From the NCBI GenBank assembly GCA_945949875.1, contig CAMFGH010000022.1, forward strand, positions 1 to 33,646: DNA of 33,646 nt, in the 5' to 3' direction. Every line of letters starts with the position of its first letter. The first letter of the stretch is position 1. Below are positions 1 through 7,815 of the stretch, one piece after another. This DNA comes from an uncultured bacterium (GTDB lineage Bacteria; Bacillota; Clostridia; Lachnospirales; Lachnospiraceae). Both the position numbers and the translations under genes were made by a program. The notes below the pieces were generated by a model. That model saw only the letters and a list, made by a program, of their open reading frames with translations, did no database searches and was not told the origin of the DNA.

Positions 1-608
1 GTGATCGGTTCAATTCCGCTTTCCATTCCAATGGATACCACTGTGAAAAAGGTAGCAACGATAACCGTCACGGAACTGGCAAGACCATCCAGACCGTCGG
101 TAAAATTAGTCCCATTCACAGTTCCAATTACAATGAAAAACAGAAGGGGTATATTGAAAATACCAAAATCAATCACATGACCTTCCCAGAACGGAATCTT
201 CATGGCAAGTGAAATACCAGTGTGATGAACAATATAATACGCAAAAATACCGGTCACAATAAGCTGTCCAAGCATTTTCTGCCAAGCTCTAAGCCCCATG
301 GACCGCTTCAGTACCACCTTTATATAATCATCCAGAAATCCAATCAGACCAAATCCCAAGGTCAAAAACAAAATAGGAATGATCTTGGGATAATCTTTTA
401 TATAAATAAGTGAAGTAAGTACCACTGCAATTAAAATCAGGATACCGCCCATGGTAGGTGTTCCATTCTTTTTTATATGAGACTGAGGTCCATCATCCCT
501 TACCGTCTGTCCTGCTTTCAGTCTGCGGAGAAACGGAATAATGAACGGGCCTAATGCTGCACTGATCACAAAAGCTATAATTACAGGAAGTACAAATATA
601 TGTTTCAT
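1..608 (-). CDS. mraY: MraY, phospho-MurNAc-pentapeptide transferase (partial, C-terminus beyond left edge)
   Basis: Translating the minus strand from the ATG at 608 gives an uninterrupted frame to the window edge, about 202 of the usual ~320 residues, so the C-terminal third is missing. MraY is a polytopic membrane enzyme that moves phospho-MurNAc-pentapeptide onto undecaprenyl phosphate to make lipid I. Family motifs are clear: DDGPQSHIKKNGTPTMGG near the N-terminus, the FLDDYIKV aspartate pair after the third hydrophobic segment, and NGTNFTDGLDGLA further on. It follows the second penicillin-binding protein gene by about 50 nt, its normal dcw position, and should be co-transcribed with it. 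An AAAGGC-like ribosome site precedes the ATG. Confidence 0.96.
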   Translation of the reverse strand, partial: MKHIFVLPVIIAFVISAALGPFIIPFLRRLKAGQTVRDDGPQSHIKKNGTPTMGGILILIAVVLTSLIYIKDYPKIIPILFLTLGFGLIGFLDDYIKVVLKRSMGLRAWQKMLGQLIVTGIFAYYIVHHTGISLAMKIPFWEGHVIDFGIFNIPLLFFIVIGTVNGTNFTDGLDGLASSVTVIVATFFTVVSIGMESGIEPI

Positions 609-657
609 CTATTCTGCCTTTCTTATGTTCACGTATTCATTCATTAGAATTATATCC

Positions 658-2454
658 CTATTTCTGCAAATAAGGAAGAATATTTTCAAAAAGTTGTCTG
701 ATCGCAGGTGCTGCAATCTGTCCGCCATAATAGGTGCCCTGTGGACTGTGAATTACAATCAGTGCCAGAACCTGGGGATCATCAGCAGGCGAAAAACCCA
801 CAAAGGAAGCGATATATCTTCCGGTTCCTCTGGGCAGTGTCTGGCTTGTTGCGGTCTTTCCTCCGATATGAAATCCTTCAATATATGCCTTTTTCCCACC
901 ACCATTTTCCACAACCTGTTCCAGCATCATCTGGAGTGTTTCCGACGTTTCTTCCGACAGAATCCGCTTCGTATTATCCCAGGCAAACGTTTTGGAAGGA
1001 CTGCTTTCCTCTTCCACCGCCACACCGATATGGGGCGTTATGCGGGTTCCTCCATTAACCAGGGAGGATACTGTAGCAGCCAGCTGTATGGGCGTGATCT
1101 GGAAGGACTGGCCAAAGGACATGGTTGCAAGCTCTACTTCCCCGATATTCTTTTTCTGGTGCATGATCGTTCCTGCCTCTCCGGGCAGATCCACACCGGT
1201 TTTTTCCAATAATCCGAACTGTTTCAGATAGGAATAATATCGATCTACACCGATTCGAAGTCCAACCGTAACGAACACCGGATTACAGGAGTTCATGGTT
1301 CCCTGCAGAAAGGTTTCCGATCCATGCCCTGCAATTTTATGGCATCGTATCCTTCTGTCTCCTGCTATCACATATCCGGGACAATAAAAATGATCTTCTA
1401 TGGTTGCTGCACCGGACTCCAAGGCTGCAGCTGCAGTAACTACCTTAAATGCAGATCCCGGCTCATAGGTATCATTGATGCACCCGTTTCTCCACATTTC
1501 ATTTAACAGTTCTGTCTGTTTTTCTTCCTCTGTTTTCTGTTCTTCTTCTGTTTTTTCTTCCTCTCCTGTCCGGTAGGCATTTTGTATTGCATTAAGGCGG
1601 GTTTGTTTCATTTCCCGCACAGTCAGAAATTCTTCTGTCAATGTATAAGGGTCATTGAGCTGAAACTCCGGCACATCCACCATCGCCATGATTTCTCCGT
1701 TTTTCGGATTCATGACAATCAGCGAAACATGCTCCGCTGCCTTGGACTTCATGACCTGTTTTGCCAGCTGATAGGCATAGCTTTGTATATTATAGTCCAG
1801 ACTGGTTCTTAAGTTTTTCCCTGCAACAGGTTCTTCCCTGCGCTCACCGGCATCTTCGATATCGACTCCTCTGGCATCTGTGACTGCCAGAATTTTTCCC
1901 GGAGTACCGCTCATATACTCATCATATTTTACTTCCAGACCGATGATTCCCTGATTATCGCCTCCGGTAAATCCCAGCACCTTGGAAGCCAGATCGTCAT
2001 ACGGATAATACCTTTTATAATCTTCGTCAACTTTTACTCCTGCAAGATCAGCTTCTCTAATAGCATCCCCAATTTCTTTGCTTACATTACTTTTTATCCG
2101 CTCCATGGAAGATATTTTTTCGACTCTTTTTCTTACATATTCTTCCGAAAGTTCCAGCTCCCGGCTCAGAAAAGAGATCACCGTTTCCGGTTCTGTCACC
2201 TGAGCGTGAATCACGGAAATGGTGCATACTTTCATGTTGTCTGCCAGAACAACACCGTTTCTGTCCAGTATTTTCCCCCGTGCGGCCTTAATAGGTCTTT
2301 CACGTTCATGAAGTTCTCTTGCTTTTTCTGTATAATAGTCAGACTTGCCTATCATCAAAAAGACTAATCTTCCGGTTAATATGAAAAAAGTTGCTGTGCA
2401 CACAAAGAATGTCACAACAATCTTTTTTCTGTTATATGCCTTATTTCTAATCAA
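658..2454 (-). CDS. Class B penicillin-binding protein (SpoVD/FtsI-like) with KTA instead of KTG
   Basis: 598 residues. A short basic cytoplasmic tail and one membrane anchor (about 11-36) precede a PBP dimerisation region and a D,D-transpeptidase domain that cross-links peptidoglycan outside the membrane. Active-site motifs are SAFK (Ser334, Lys337), SCN (389-391) and, at the third motif, K533-T534-A535, where nearly all relatives have KTG or KSG; the codons are AAG ACC GCA. A charged low-complexity insert of KTEEE-type repeats (about 297-316) sits before the catalytic serine. There is no PASTA domain, unlike B. subtilis SpoVD. The only in-frame start placing the anchor correctly is TTG at 2454; a TAA lies two codons upstream. 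Being second of two PBPs before mraY suggests the SpoVD slot, but division versus sporulation function is not decided by sequence. Confidence 0.9.
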   Translation of the reverse strand: MIRNKAYNRKKIVVTFFVCTATFFILTGRLVFLMIGKSDYYTEKARELHERERPIKAARGKILDRNGVVLADNMKVCTISVIHAQVTEPETVISFLSRELELSEEYVRKRVEKISSMERIKSNVSKEIGDAIREADLAGVKVDEDYKRYYPYDDLASKVLGFTGGDNQGIIGLEVKYDEYMSGTPGKILAVTDARGVDIEDAGERREEPVAGKNLRTSLDYNIQSYAYQLAKQVMKSKAAEHVSLIVMNPKNGEIMAMVDVPEFQLNDPYTLTEEFLTVREMKQTRLNAIQNAYRTGEEEKTEEEQKTEEEKQTELLNEMWRNGCINDTYEPGSAFKVVTAAAALESGAATIEDHFYCPGYVIAGDRRIRCHKIAGHGSETFLQGTMNSCNPVFVTVGLRIGVDRYYSYLKQFGLLEKTGVDLPGEAGTIMHQKKNIGEVELATMSFGQSFQITPIQLAATVSSLVNGGTRITPHIGVAVEEESSPSKTFAWDNTKRILSEETSETLQMMLEQVVENGGGKKAYIEGFHIGGKTATSQTLPRGTGRYIASFVGFSPADDPQVLALIVIHSPQGTYYGGQIAAPAIRQLFENILPYLQK

Positions 2455-2529
2455 TTGTTATCCCGGGGAATCTCATTTTACTATACTCTATGAAGTATTC
2501 CTTTTTTTTATTCCCAGTGGGTAAATATC

Positions 2530-4770
2530 CTATTGCCCGGGCGGTTTGCTTTGCTGTCCCACCAGTGAGGAACCGGTCAAGTCAAATCCGGTTTCCGGAT
2601 CGATCTGATGTCCTGTTTCCGGATCGATATAATTGCCGGTTGCCGGATCTTTTTCAAAGGTTTTCCAGATTTCCGGAACGAAATCAGAATTTCCGGTTGT
2701 CTCCGTAGATTCCGGGTCCTCCGGATTATCTTCTCCGGTTTCTCCATTCCCTCCAGATTCTCCGTTTCCGCCACTTTCACCGCTTTCTCCGTTCTCCGGT
2801 ACTGTTCCGTCTTCCGGTATATTCTCCGGATCATTACCGGAAACCTGCTGTTTATAGGCATTGGTGATTTCCAGATGAAGTGCATCCAGTTCTGCCTGTT
2901 CTTCCTCTGTTACTTCTTCTGTCATGAAAATATTCATGTAAGGAAGCACTTCTGTCAAAATACTTCTTACAATTCGTGTAGCATACTTTGCATCATCCTG
3001 TGCTGTTACATTGGGACGGTCAACTACCACATAAATGGCAATCTGAGGATCCTCTGCCGGTGCATATCCTATAAAGGAAACCACATACTCATGATTACCA
3101 CGAGGCAGTGTTTCGGCTGTTCCTGTTTTACCACCAATGGCATAACCCGCCGGTCTTGCTGTTTTACCGGTACCTTCTGTTACTACACCGTTACAAAAGT
3201 CTATAATGGTATCACTTACAGATGGTGAAACCGTTTGTCTCAAAATTCGTGGTTCTATTGTTTTTACAGTAGATCCATCCGAACCAACGATCTTGCTTAC
3301 CATATGAGGTTCATAATAATTTCCCCCATTGATCAAAGAACAGAATCCGGTGATCATCTGAATCATAGTTACGTTAAAGGACTGTCCAAAAGAGTTTGTG
3401 GCCAATTCCGTAGGTCCCATATTATCTTTTGTGTAAAGCAGACTGTCTGTTCTGGCTTCTCCTGCCAGATCCACATTGGTTTTTAAACCAAAGTTAAAAT
3501 TATGCTGATATTTTGTAAAACCTGTAACTCCCAGTGCTTCCGCGATATACATAAGTCCCACGTTACAGGATTTTTCAATCGATTCTTTTACGGAAATCGG
3601 GCCATCACCATAGGTGTTATGGCAGTAAATCGGCCATCCGCCGATTTCCCGGTACCCATTACACTGATACACTTCATTCCCGGTGATTGCTCCGGCATCC
3701 AGTGCTGCTGCAACGGTAAATGGCTTCATGGTAGATCCCGGTTCATAACTGTCGGAAACACAGAAGTTTCTCCACAGATTATTATACGTATCATACAGGG
3801 TATCTTCCGCTTCCATGGTGTCAATCTGTTCCTGGGTATAATAAGCACTGATATCCTTGGGATCATTTAGATCAAAATCCGGATAACTTGCCATAGCAAG
3901 AACATTTCCTGTATTTACTTCCATAATGATGCATCCCAGATTGTTGGCGCCAAATCCTTCTCTGGCGTTATTCTGATAAGTATCATTGAAATTTTTCAGA
4001 TGTTTCTCCACGATACTCTGAATATTGGCATCCATGGTGGAAACAATAGAATTTCCGTCTACTGCCGGTTTTACCGTACGTTCCAGAGTAGAATCATCAT
4101 TGAGATAGCCATATTCACGACCGTTTATTCCGTTCAACGTATCATTGTAATATTCTTCCAGTCCATAGGTACCCACATTATCTGCACTGGTAAATCCGAT
4201 AGCATCGCAGGCAAGGGAACCGTTGGGGTAGATTCTTTTGTATTCTTCTTCGAACCAGACTCCCTGTATATTTCCTTCCTCATCTTCCATCTCCATGGTA
4301 AGAAAAGGCGAAATCTCATCATAGGTTAGTTTTTTTAGGAAAACATGATACCTGGATGTTTCATGGGCACTGATATAGTTTCGTACTTCTGTTTCATCAA
4401 TGGAGAAACAGCTTTTCAGTGCTGCCATGGTGGGTTCCATATATTTTTCATCTGCCAGAATGGCTTTGGAATCCACAACCAGATTATAAACTTTCTCACT
4501 GGTTGCTAAAATGGTACCGTTTTTATCCAGAATATCCCCTCTTTTGAAAGGGAGAGTGGTGCTGTCGTACTGTTGCTGCGACAGCACCTGTTTTTTATAT
4601 TCTTCCTCATTATCCCTGGTAATCTGAAATAACTTTACACTTAATCCCAGGAAAGCCAGCAATACAAATAAAAATAGTATTACCAGCTTTTTCTGCATTT
4701 TCGATGTGAATTTACGTTCTGTCGGGCGAACCGGTCTTCGCGCCCGTTGTTGCCTGCGATCGTTTGCCAA
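2530..4770 (-). CDS. Class B penicillin-binding protein, FtsI/PbpB type, with acidic repetitive C-terminal tail
   Basis: 746 residues. A basic N-terminal tail (1-27), one membrane anchor (about 28-50), a PBP dimerisation domain, and a transpeptidase domain with STMK (346-349), SCN (401-403) and KTG (548-550). It is expected to be the septal transpeptidase partner of FtsL. The catalytic domain ends near 612; the rest is unusual for the family: a Glu/Gly/Asn-rich stretch (about 645-690, ESGGNGES type repeats) and then DPATGNYIDPETGHQIDPETG near 709-728. The start is TTG at 4770 with GGAAAGG and GGTAAAAAAA upstream; the first internal ATG (residue 25) would remove the cytoplasmic tail. It lies 46 nt after ftsL. 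Confidence 0.92.
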   Translation of the reverse strand: MANDRRQQRARRPVRPTERKFTSKMQKKLVILFLFVLLAFLGLSVKLFQITRDNEEEYKKQVLSQQQYDSTTLPFKRGDILDKNGTILATSEKVYNLVVDSKAILADEKYMEPTMAALKSCFSIDETEVRNYISAHETSRYHVFLKKLTYDEISPFLTMEMEDEEGNIQGVWFEEEYKRIYPNGSLACDAIGFTSADNVGTYGLEEYYNDTLNGINGREYGYLNDDSTLERTVKPAVDGNSIVSTMDANIQSIVEKHLKNFNDTYQNNAREGFGANNLGCIIMEVNTGNVLAMASYPDFDLNDPKDISAYYTQEQIDTMEAEDTLYDTYNNLWRNFCVSDSYEPGSTMKPFTVAAALDAGAITGNEVYQCNGYREIGGWPIYCHNTYGDGPISVKESIEKSCNVGLMYIAEALGVTGFTKYQHNFNFGLKTNVDLAGEARTDSLLYTKDNMGPTELATNSFGQSFNVTMIQMITGFCSLINGGNYYEPHMVSKIVGSDGSTVKTIEPRILRQTVSPSVSDTIIDFCNGVVTEGTGKTARPAGYAIGGKTGTAETLPRGNHEYVVSFIGYAPAEDPQIAIYVVVDRPNVTAQDDAKYATRIVRSILTEVLPYMNIFMTEEVTEEEQAELDALHLEITNAYKQQVSGNDPENIPEDGTVPENGESGESGGNGESGGNGETGEDNPEDPESTETTGNSDFVPEIWKTFEKDPATGNYIDPETGHQIDPETGFDLTGSSLVGQQSKPPGQ

Positions 4771-4816
4771 TTTTTTTACCAGCCTTTCCGCTGCGTTTCA
4801 AAGGTACTCCGCCGCT

Positions 4817-5272
4817 TTACTTTAAATCAGCGGTCTGATGTACATAGTCTGTCTCTGTATTTTCTATCTGTATGATCTGCCCATCCTGAGCATATACCAT
4901 ACCCAGTTCACCTATAGCAATAGCTCTGATTTTTTCCAGATCCACACTGCTGGTGATTCGGTTATATTCTTCATCGTTTGCCATTTTCAAGCTGTTATAT
5001 TCTGCTTCCATTTCGGAAATCTGTTTTACATGGTTTGTAATTCCCGACTGAAGTTCAATATAACCACATAAGGTAAATGTTGCCAGAGCCAGGGCAATCA
5101 CAAGAAAAGCCACATACCCCAGATTCATATGGAACATTTTTTCCCTGTTTTTTCTGGTAGTATTGCTGACTTTTTTTCTGACAGGAAGCTTCTCCGCTTC
5201 AAAACCTCTTTCCAGCTGTTTTGCTGCGGTGCCTTCTAAGTATGCAGTTCTTCTGTAATTTCTTGTTGCCAT
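4817..5272 (-). CDS. ftsL: FtsL-like cell division protein
   Basis: 151 residues with the bitopic layout of FtsL: a basic cytoplasmic region (1-50), one membrane segment (about 52-72, YVAFLVIALALATFTLCGY) and a short extracytoplasmic coiled-coil-like stretch. FtsL sequences are poorly conserved, so the call rests on size, topology and position between rsmH and the PBP gene. The start is ATG at 5272, preceded by GAGGT with 7 nt spacing. The longer frame from GTG at 5281 is rejected because that GTG is part of the Shine-Dalgarno itself. It probably recruits and activates the PBP encoded just downstream. Confidence 0.8.
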   Translation of the reverse strand: MATRNYRRTAYLEGTAAKQLERGFEAEKLPVRKKVSNTTRKNREKMFHMNLGYVAFLVIALALATFTLCGYIELQSGITNHVKQISEMEAEYNSLKMANDEEYNRITSSVDLEKIRAIAIGELGMVYAQDGQIIQIENTETDYVHQTADLK

Positions 5273-5319
5273 ATCCTGCACCTCGACTCTTGGTTACTAA
5301 AAAGCATTTTCCCCTTGTA

Positions 5320-6264
5320 CTACTTTTCTTCCGCTCTCTCGAACACTCTGAGTTTCGCACTTTTGGATCTGCTGTTTTCTTCCAGTTCCTTTGCGGATGG
5401 AAGAATCGGTTTTCTGGAAATCACTTTTCCCTTCGACTTTTTCCCGCATGTACAAACCGGGAATTCCGGCGGACAGATACATGGGTTTTCATTCCTGCGA
5501 AATGCCGCTTTTACAATCCGGTCTTCCAGAGAATGAAATGTAATTATACAAAATCTGCCACCCGGCGATAACATATCGATCATTTCGTCCAGAGAATCCT
5601 TTAATACCTCCAGTTCTTTGTTGCACTCAATCCGGATCGCCTGAAAGGTTCTCTTGGATGGATGTCCACCGGCTGCTCTCATCTTTGCCGGTATCGCCGC
5701 TTTGATGATCTCGTTCAATTCAAATGTAGTTTCCAGCTTTTTCTTTTCTCTTGCTTTTACAATATGTTTTGCAATGTTCTTTGCGAATTGATCTTCTCCG
5801 TAGTCTTTTATAATATGAAACAGTTCCATCTCGGAATATTCATTTACTATATCTTTTGCAGTCAGAGACTGGCGTCTGTCCATTCTCATATCCAGATCGG
5901 TATCGTATCGGTAGGAAAAACCTCTTTCTTCGTTATCCAGTTGATAGGAGGAAACGCCCAGATCCAGAACAATGCCATCCACTTTGGTTATGCCAATCTG
6001 TTCCAGTGCTGTCCTGGCATTTCGATAATTGTTACGAAGAATGGTGACCCGGTCGCCAAAAACGGATAACCTTTCAGAAGCTGCAGCAATCGCCGCGTCA
6101 TCCTGATCGATTCCAATCAGTCTTCCCTTGGGTGAGAGTCTTTTTAAGATTGCCTCGGAATGACCGCCCCCACCCAGGGTTCCATCCAGATATATCCCAT
6201 CCGGTTTGATATTCAGATTTTCAATCGTTTCATCCAGTAAAACGGAATAATGCTTAAATATCAT
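5320..6264 (-). CDS. rsmH: RsmH, 16S rRNA (cytosine1402-N4)-methyltransferase
   Basis: 314 residues, normal length for RsmH (MraW), which N4-methylates C1402 of 16S rRNA using SAM. The opening [13 protein letters not shown], the SAM-binding loop [10 protein letters not shown] (27-36), GIDQDDAAI and the late [13 protein letters not shown] are diagnostic. Its ATG overlaps the mraZ stop as ATGA (4-nt overlap), implying translational coupling. It lies directly upstream of ftsL, the canonical dcw position. Confidence 0.97.
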   Translation of the reverse strand: MIFKHYSVLLDETIENLNIKPDGIYLDGTLGGGGHSEAILKRLSPKGRLIGIDQDDAAIAAASERLSVFGDRVTILRNNYRNARTALEQIGITKVDGIVLDLGVSSYQLDNEERGFSYRYDTDLDMRMDRRQSLTAKDIVNEYSEMELFHIIKDYGEDQFAKNIAKHIVKAREKKKLETTFELNEIIKAAIPAKMRAAGGHPSKRTFQAIRIECNKELEVLKDSLDEMIDMLSPGGRFCIITFHSLEDRIVKAAFRRNENPCICPPEFPVCTCGKKSKGKVISRKPILPSAKELEENSRSKSAKLRVFERAEEK

Positions 6265-6695
6265 AAACGAATACCCATCTCTGAAAGTCTTTCCATGATT
6301 TCATCCATTGCATCGGAAGGTGTTTCCAGACCTTCGTATCTGTCTTTACTCCAGATTTCCAATTTATTATCTGCTCCAACAGAAACCACATCTTTTGTAA
6401 TTCCTGCAAATTCACGAAGTTTTTCCGGAATCAAAATTCTTCCCTGCTTGTCCATTTCGATTTCTGCTGCTCCGGCAAAGAAGAATCGAATAAACTGTCT
6501 TCCGTTCTTATTGACAAGTGAAAGTTCCCGAAGTCCGGTAGTGACTCTGTCCCACTCCGGTTTAGCATAAGCAAGAAGACAGCCATCCAGTCCCTTTGTA
6601 ACAACGAATGTGTCTCCTAATTCCTCTCGGAATTTGGAAGGGACAATGAGCCTGCCTTTTGGATCGGTCGTATGGTCGAATTCACCCATGAACAT
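6261..6695 (-). CDS. mraZ: MraZ, dcw operon transcriptional regulator
   Basis: 144 residues, the usual MraZ size, with two SpoVT/AbrB-type halves: [20 protein letters not shown] at the start and [17 protein letters not shown] in the second half. MraZ forms ring-shaped oligomers, binds repeats upstream of its own gene and represses the dcw operon in the species studied. The start at 6695 (MFMGEF) is chosen because GGGAGTG lies 8 nt upstream; the longer frame from 6737 would run through the operator repeats and the ribosome site. First gene of the operon. Confidence 0.96.
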   Translation of the reverse strand: MFMGEFDHTTDPKGRLIVPSKFREELGDTFVVTKGLDGCLLAYAKPEWDRVTTGLRELSLVNKNGRQFIRFFFAGAAEIEMDKQGRILIPEKLREFAGITKDVVSVGADNKLEIWSKDRYEGLETPSDAMDEIMERLSEMGIRL

Positions 6696-6705
6696 AAGGC
6701 TTTCA

Positions 6706-6746
6706 CTCCCTTTCCATCCACTTGTACTCCACTTCACTCCACTTTT
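6706..6746 (-). promoter_or_regulatory. MraZ-box repeats (operator) in the mraZ leader
   Basis: Read on the minus strand this stretch has AAGTGG three times and then AAGGGA, spaced 10, 11 and 11 nt, ending at the ribosome site. MraZ is known to bind short G-rich repeats of about 10-bp period upstream of mraZ (TGGGN repeats in E. coli, AAAGTGG in mycoplasmas). These copies match the AAAGTGG form and lie just downstream of the predicted start of transcription, where bound protein would block initiation or clearance. Confidence 0.75.
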
Positions 6747-6752
6747 ATGATA

Positions 6753-6781
6753 ATTTTATATTATTTTAATAAATAATGCAA
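6753..6781 (-). promoter_or_regulatory. Probable promoter of the dcw operon
   Basis: Minus-strand TTGCAT (6776-6781), a 17-nt AT-rich spacer and TAAAAT (6753-6758). The -35 is weak (TTG only) and the -10 is 5 of 6. The predicted transcript start falls at the edge of the GTGG repeats. This is the only reasonable sigma-A site between lgt and mraZ. Confidence 0.55.
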
Positions 6782-6820
6782 CCCTTTCTTCCATCCAATT
6801 CCATCCAAATTTCCCTAATT
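6781..6820 (-). repeat. Second 10-bp periodic repeat block upstream of the dcw promoter
   Basis: On the plus strand CCATCCAATT CCATCCAAAT TTCCCTAATT follow each other with exact 10-bp period; the minus strand reads TTGGATGGAA repeated. The same TGGATGGAA occurs again inside the downstream operator (6712-6720). The blocks therefore flank the promoter on both sides, consistent with a second MraZ site, though this is inferred. Confidence 0.5.
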
Positions 6821-6842
6821 TTCTGTATTTTATGGTGAAAAA

Positions 6843-6878
6843 GGCAAAAAAATAGCGAGACAGCCGAAACTGTCCCGC
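6843..6878 (-). terminator. Intrinsic terminator after lgt
   Basis: Minus strand: GCGGGACAG, a 6-nt loop, CTGTCTCGC, then TATTTTTTTGCC. The 9-bp stem has one G-T wobble and is followed by a T-run. It lies 17 nt past the lgt stop and insulates the dcw promoter. Confidence 0.85.
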
Positions 6879-6894
6879 AAAAATGGCGATAGAA

Positions 6895-7755
6895 CTAACT
6901 TTTTTCTTTGTTATTCTTTTTTAGCATATAAATAGTTATAACCAGAGAAAATACAAATAAAACAAAGGCCAGCATCTGGGAAACCGGAATCCCTGTTCCC
7001 GGTATATGAAGCTGGTCGGTACGAAGACCTTCTATCCAGAATCTTCCCAGACCGTACCCTCCCAAGTAAGCCAGGGTGATCTGTCCCTCAAACTTTTTGT
7101 ATCTCCACAGAAGAATAAGCAGCACCACTAACAGTGCATTCCAAATGCTTTCATACAGGAAGGTGGGATGAACCTGAATATAATTCACTCCTTCCCCAAT
7201 ATGTTCGGCGATTTTCTCTGTAATCTCTCCCTGTCGAACTGCTTCTATCGGAAGTCTCATGGCAAATAAGCTATCGGTATATTCCCCGAATGCTTCTCTG
7301 TTACAGAAATTGCCCCAGCGTCCTATGGCCTGTCCCAGTGCCAGTCCCGGTACGCAGATATCTGCCATGGTAAGATATGCCATATTTTTCTTTTTGCAAA
7401 AAACAGCCAGGGTGATAAATGCAGCGATCACACTGCCATAAATCGCCATGCCGCCATTTCTGGTATTAAAGATGCTTAATAAATCATCTTTATACATATC
7501 CCAGGAAAAAATAACGTAATATACCCGGGCACCAATGACACCAAAAATCACACCATAAATAGCAAAATCCCAAATATCATTGGAATCATATCCATATTTT
7601 TTTGCAATCCAGGCTGCCAGACAGATTCCGGCAACAATACCAAGCGCAATGATAACACCGTAATAAGCAATGGTAAAACCAAATACGGTAAAGTTCTTCG
7701 GAACGTTTTCTAAATAAATTCCCAAATGAGGGAACGCAATATCAGATGCTCCCAT
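6895..7755 (-). CDS. lgt: Lgt, prolipoprotein diacylglyceryl transferase
   Basis: 286 residues with about seven membrane segments. Lgt transfers diacylglycerol from phosphatidylglycerol to the lipobox cysteine of prolipoproteins, the first step of lipoprotein maturation. The signature GRWGNFCNREAFG (145-157) is intact, as are the preceding GGMAIYG stretch and the late GYGLGRFWIEGLRTD region. AAGGAG lies 9 nt before the ATG. It follows ychF by 60 nt, with a hairpin in the gap, and ends at a strong terminator. Confidence 0.97.
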   Translation of the reverse strand: MGASDIAFPHLGIYLENVPKNFTVFGFTIAYYGVIIALGIVAGICLAAWIAKKYGYDSNDIWDFAIYGVIFGVIGARVYYVIFSWDMYKDDLLSIFNTRNGGMAIYGSVIAAFITLAVFCKKKNMAYLTMADICVPGLALGQAIGRWGNFCNREAFGEYTDSLFAMRLPIEAVRQGEITEKIAEHIGEGVNYIQVHPTFLYESIWNALLVVLLILLWRYKKFEGQITLAYLGGYGLGRFWIEGLRTDQLHIPGTGIPVSQMLAFVLFVFSLVITIYMLKKNNKEKS

Positions 7756-7782
7756 ATCAAATTTCTCCTTACCATTTCCACT

Positions 7783-7804
7783 CGGGAATGCCTCTGCATT
7801 CCCG
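7783..7804. repeat. 9-bp perfect hairpin between ychF and lgt
   Basis: CGGGAATGC, loop CTCT, GCATTCCCG. No T-run follows on either strand, so it is not a typical terminator. It sits in the lgt leader, 11 nt past the ychF stop, and could stabilise or process the transcript. Confidence 0.6.
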
Positions 7805-7815
7805 CTTCGAAATCT

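Noticed and set aside
541-1231. Plus-strand open frames opposite the second PBP gene
   Set aside because: They mirror a well-supported transpeptidase gene, show no family motifs and have no ribosome sites; the same holds for plus-strand frames opposite the other minus-strand genes.
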